A stretch of DNA of 64,000 bases, from assembly GCA_040752115.1 (NCBI GenBank), contig JBFMFB010000006.1, positions 23,655 to 87,654 of the forward strand, given 5' to 3'. Below the pieces are notes generated by a model. It made no database searches and was not told the origin of the DNA. It worked only from the letters and a program-made list of their open reading frames with translations. Below are positions 63,930-64,000 of this stretch, in pieces. Origin of the DNA: JBFMFB01 sp040752115 (GTDB taxonomy: Bacteria > Pseudomonadota > Gammaproteobacteria > Burkholderiales > Sulfuricellaceae). The position numbers and the translations under genes were made by a program. The first letter of the stretch is position 1; every line of letters starts with the position of its first letter.

Positions 63930-64000
63930 GACGCTGGGGTTCGCCTGGCTCACCCCAGCCTACGCATCTTCGTATTCTGGGTAGGCTGGGGTGAGCCTGC
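63930..64000. repeat. GTAGGCTGGG repeat, cut by the right edge
   Basis: CGCTGGGGTTCGCCTGGCTC, ACCCCAGCCTACGC and a second GGTAGGCTGGGGTGAGCC that runs to the window end. Confidence 0.75.

Overview
The window is GC-rich, densely coding chromosomal DNA from a free-living betaproteobacterium. The gene order lptC-lptA-lptB-rpoN-hpf-ptsN-hprK-rapZ, the mla/bolA/grxD/murA cluster, the ABC-F gene and the c-type cytochrome all fit the Nitrosomonadales / Gallionella-Sulfuricella side of that class. The species cannot be named from sequence reading alone. No rRNA, tRNA, CRISPR array, transposase or prophage gene was seen.

Layout. About 1-8.1 kb (minus strand) is an envelope lipid-transport operon: mlaF, mlaE, mlaD, a TolC-like gene, mlaC, mlaB, a YadG/YadH-type ABC exporter, a BolA protein, glutaredoxin 4 and murA, which runs off the left edge. 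About 8.2-12.5 kb carries thiS, thiG, trmB, an orphan ABC-2 permease pair and an orphan prepilin. About 12.7-22.5 kb is a Kef-type antiporter followed by the KDO/LPS-transport, sigma-54 and PTS-Ntr block. About 22.6-40 kb is mixed: a c-di-GMP phosphodiesterase, ubiX, a phosphatase-like/cNMP fusion, two nitronate-monooxygenase paralogues, hupE with hypCABD, cysG and others. About 40-44 kb is accessory: a radical SAM/SPASM protein, a PaaK-like ligase and a toxin-antitoxin pair.

The most interesting region is 44.5-61.5 kb. It reads as a complete c-di-GMP-controlled two-partner adhesin system. A giant TpsA adhesin (2866 codons, broken by one in-frame TAG) is followed by its TpsB outer-membrane transporter, a sulfotransferase-like protein, a glycosyltransferase, a LapD-type c-di-GMP receptor and a LapG-type periplasmic protease. 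The adhesin C-terminus carries a TAAG motif just before a C-x7-C loop. This is the arrangement known from CdrA, where LapG cleaves at the motif and releases the adhesin from a cysteine hook held by its transporter. The sulfotransferase and glycosyltransferase inside the locus suggest modification of the adhesin or another surface molecule (inference).

Intergenic DNA is unusually rich in dispersed palindromic repeats of at least six families, often ending within a few bases of a start or stop codon. One family (about 155-164 bp) has a conserved core and terminal inverted repeats and looks like a miniature mobile element or structured RNA. Two 226-228 bp direct repeats bracket the glycosyltransferase gene. 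Three genes (kdsD, ubiX and the toxin gene) have a -10 box so close to the ATG that leaderless transcripts are predicted.
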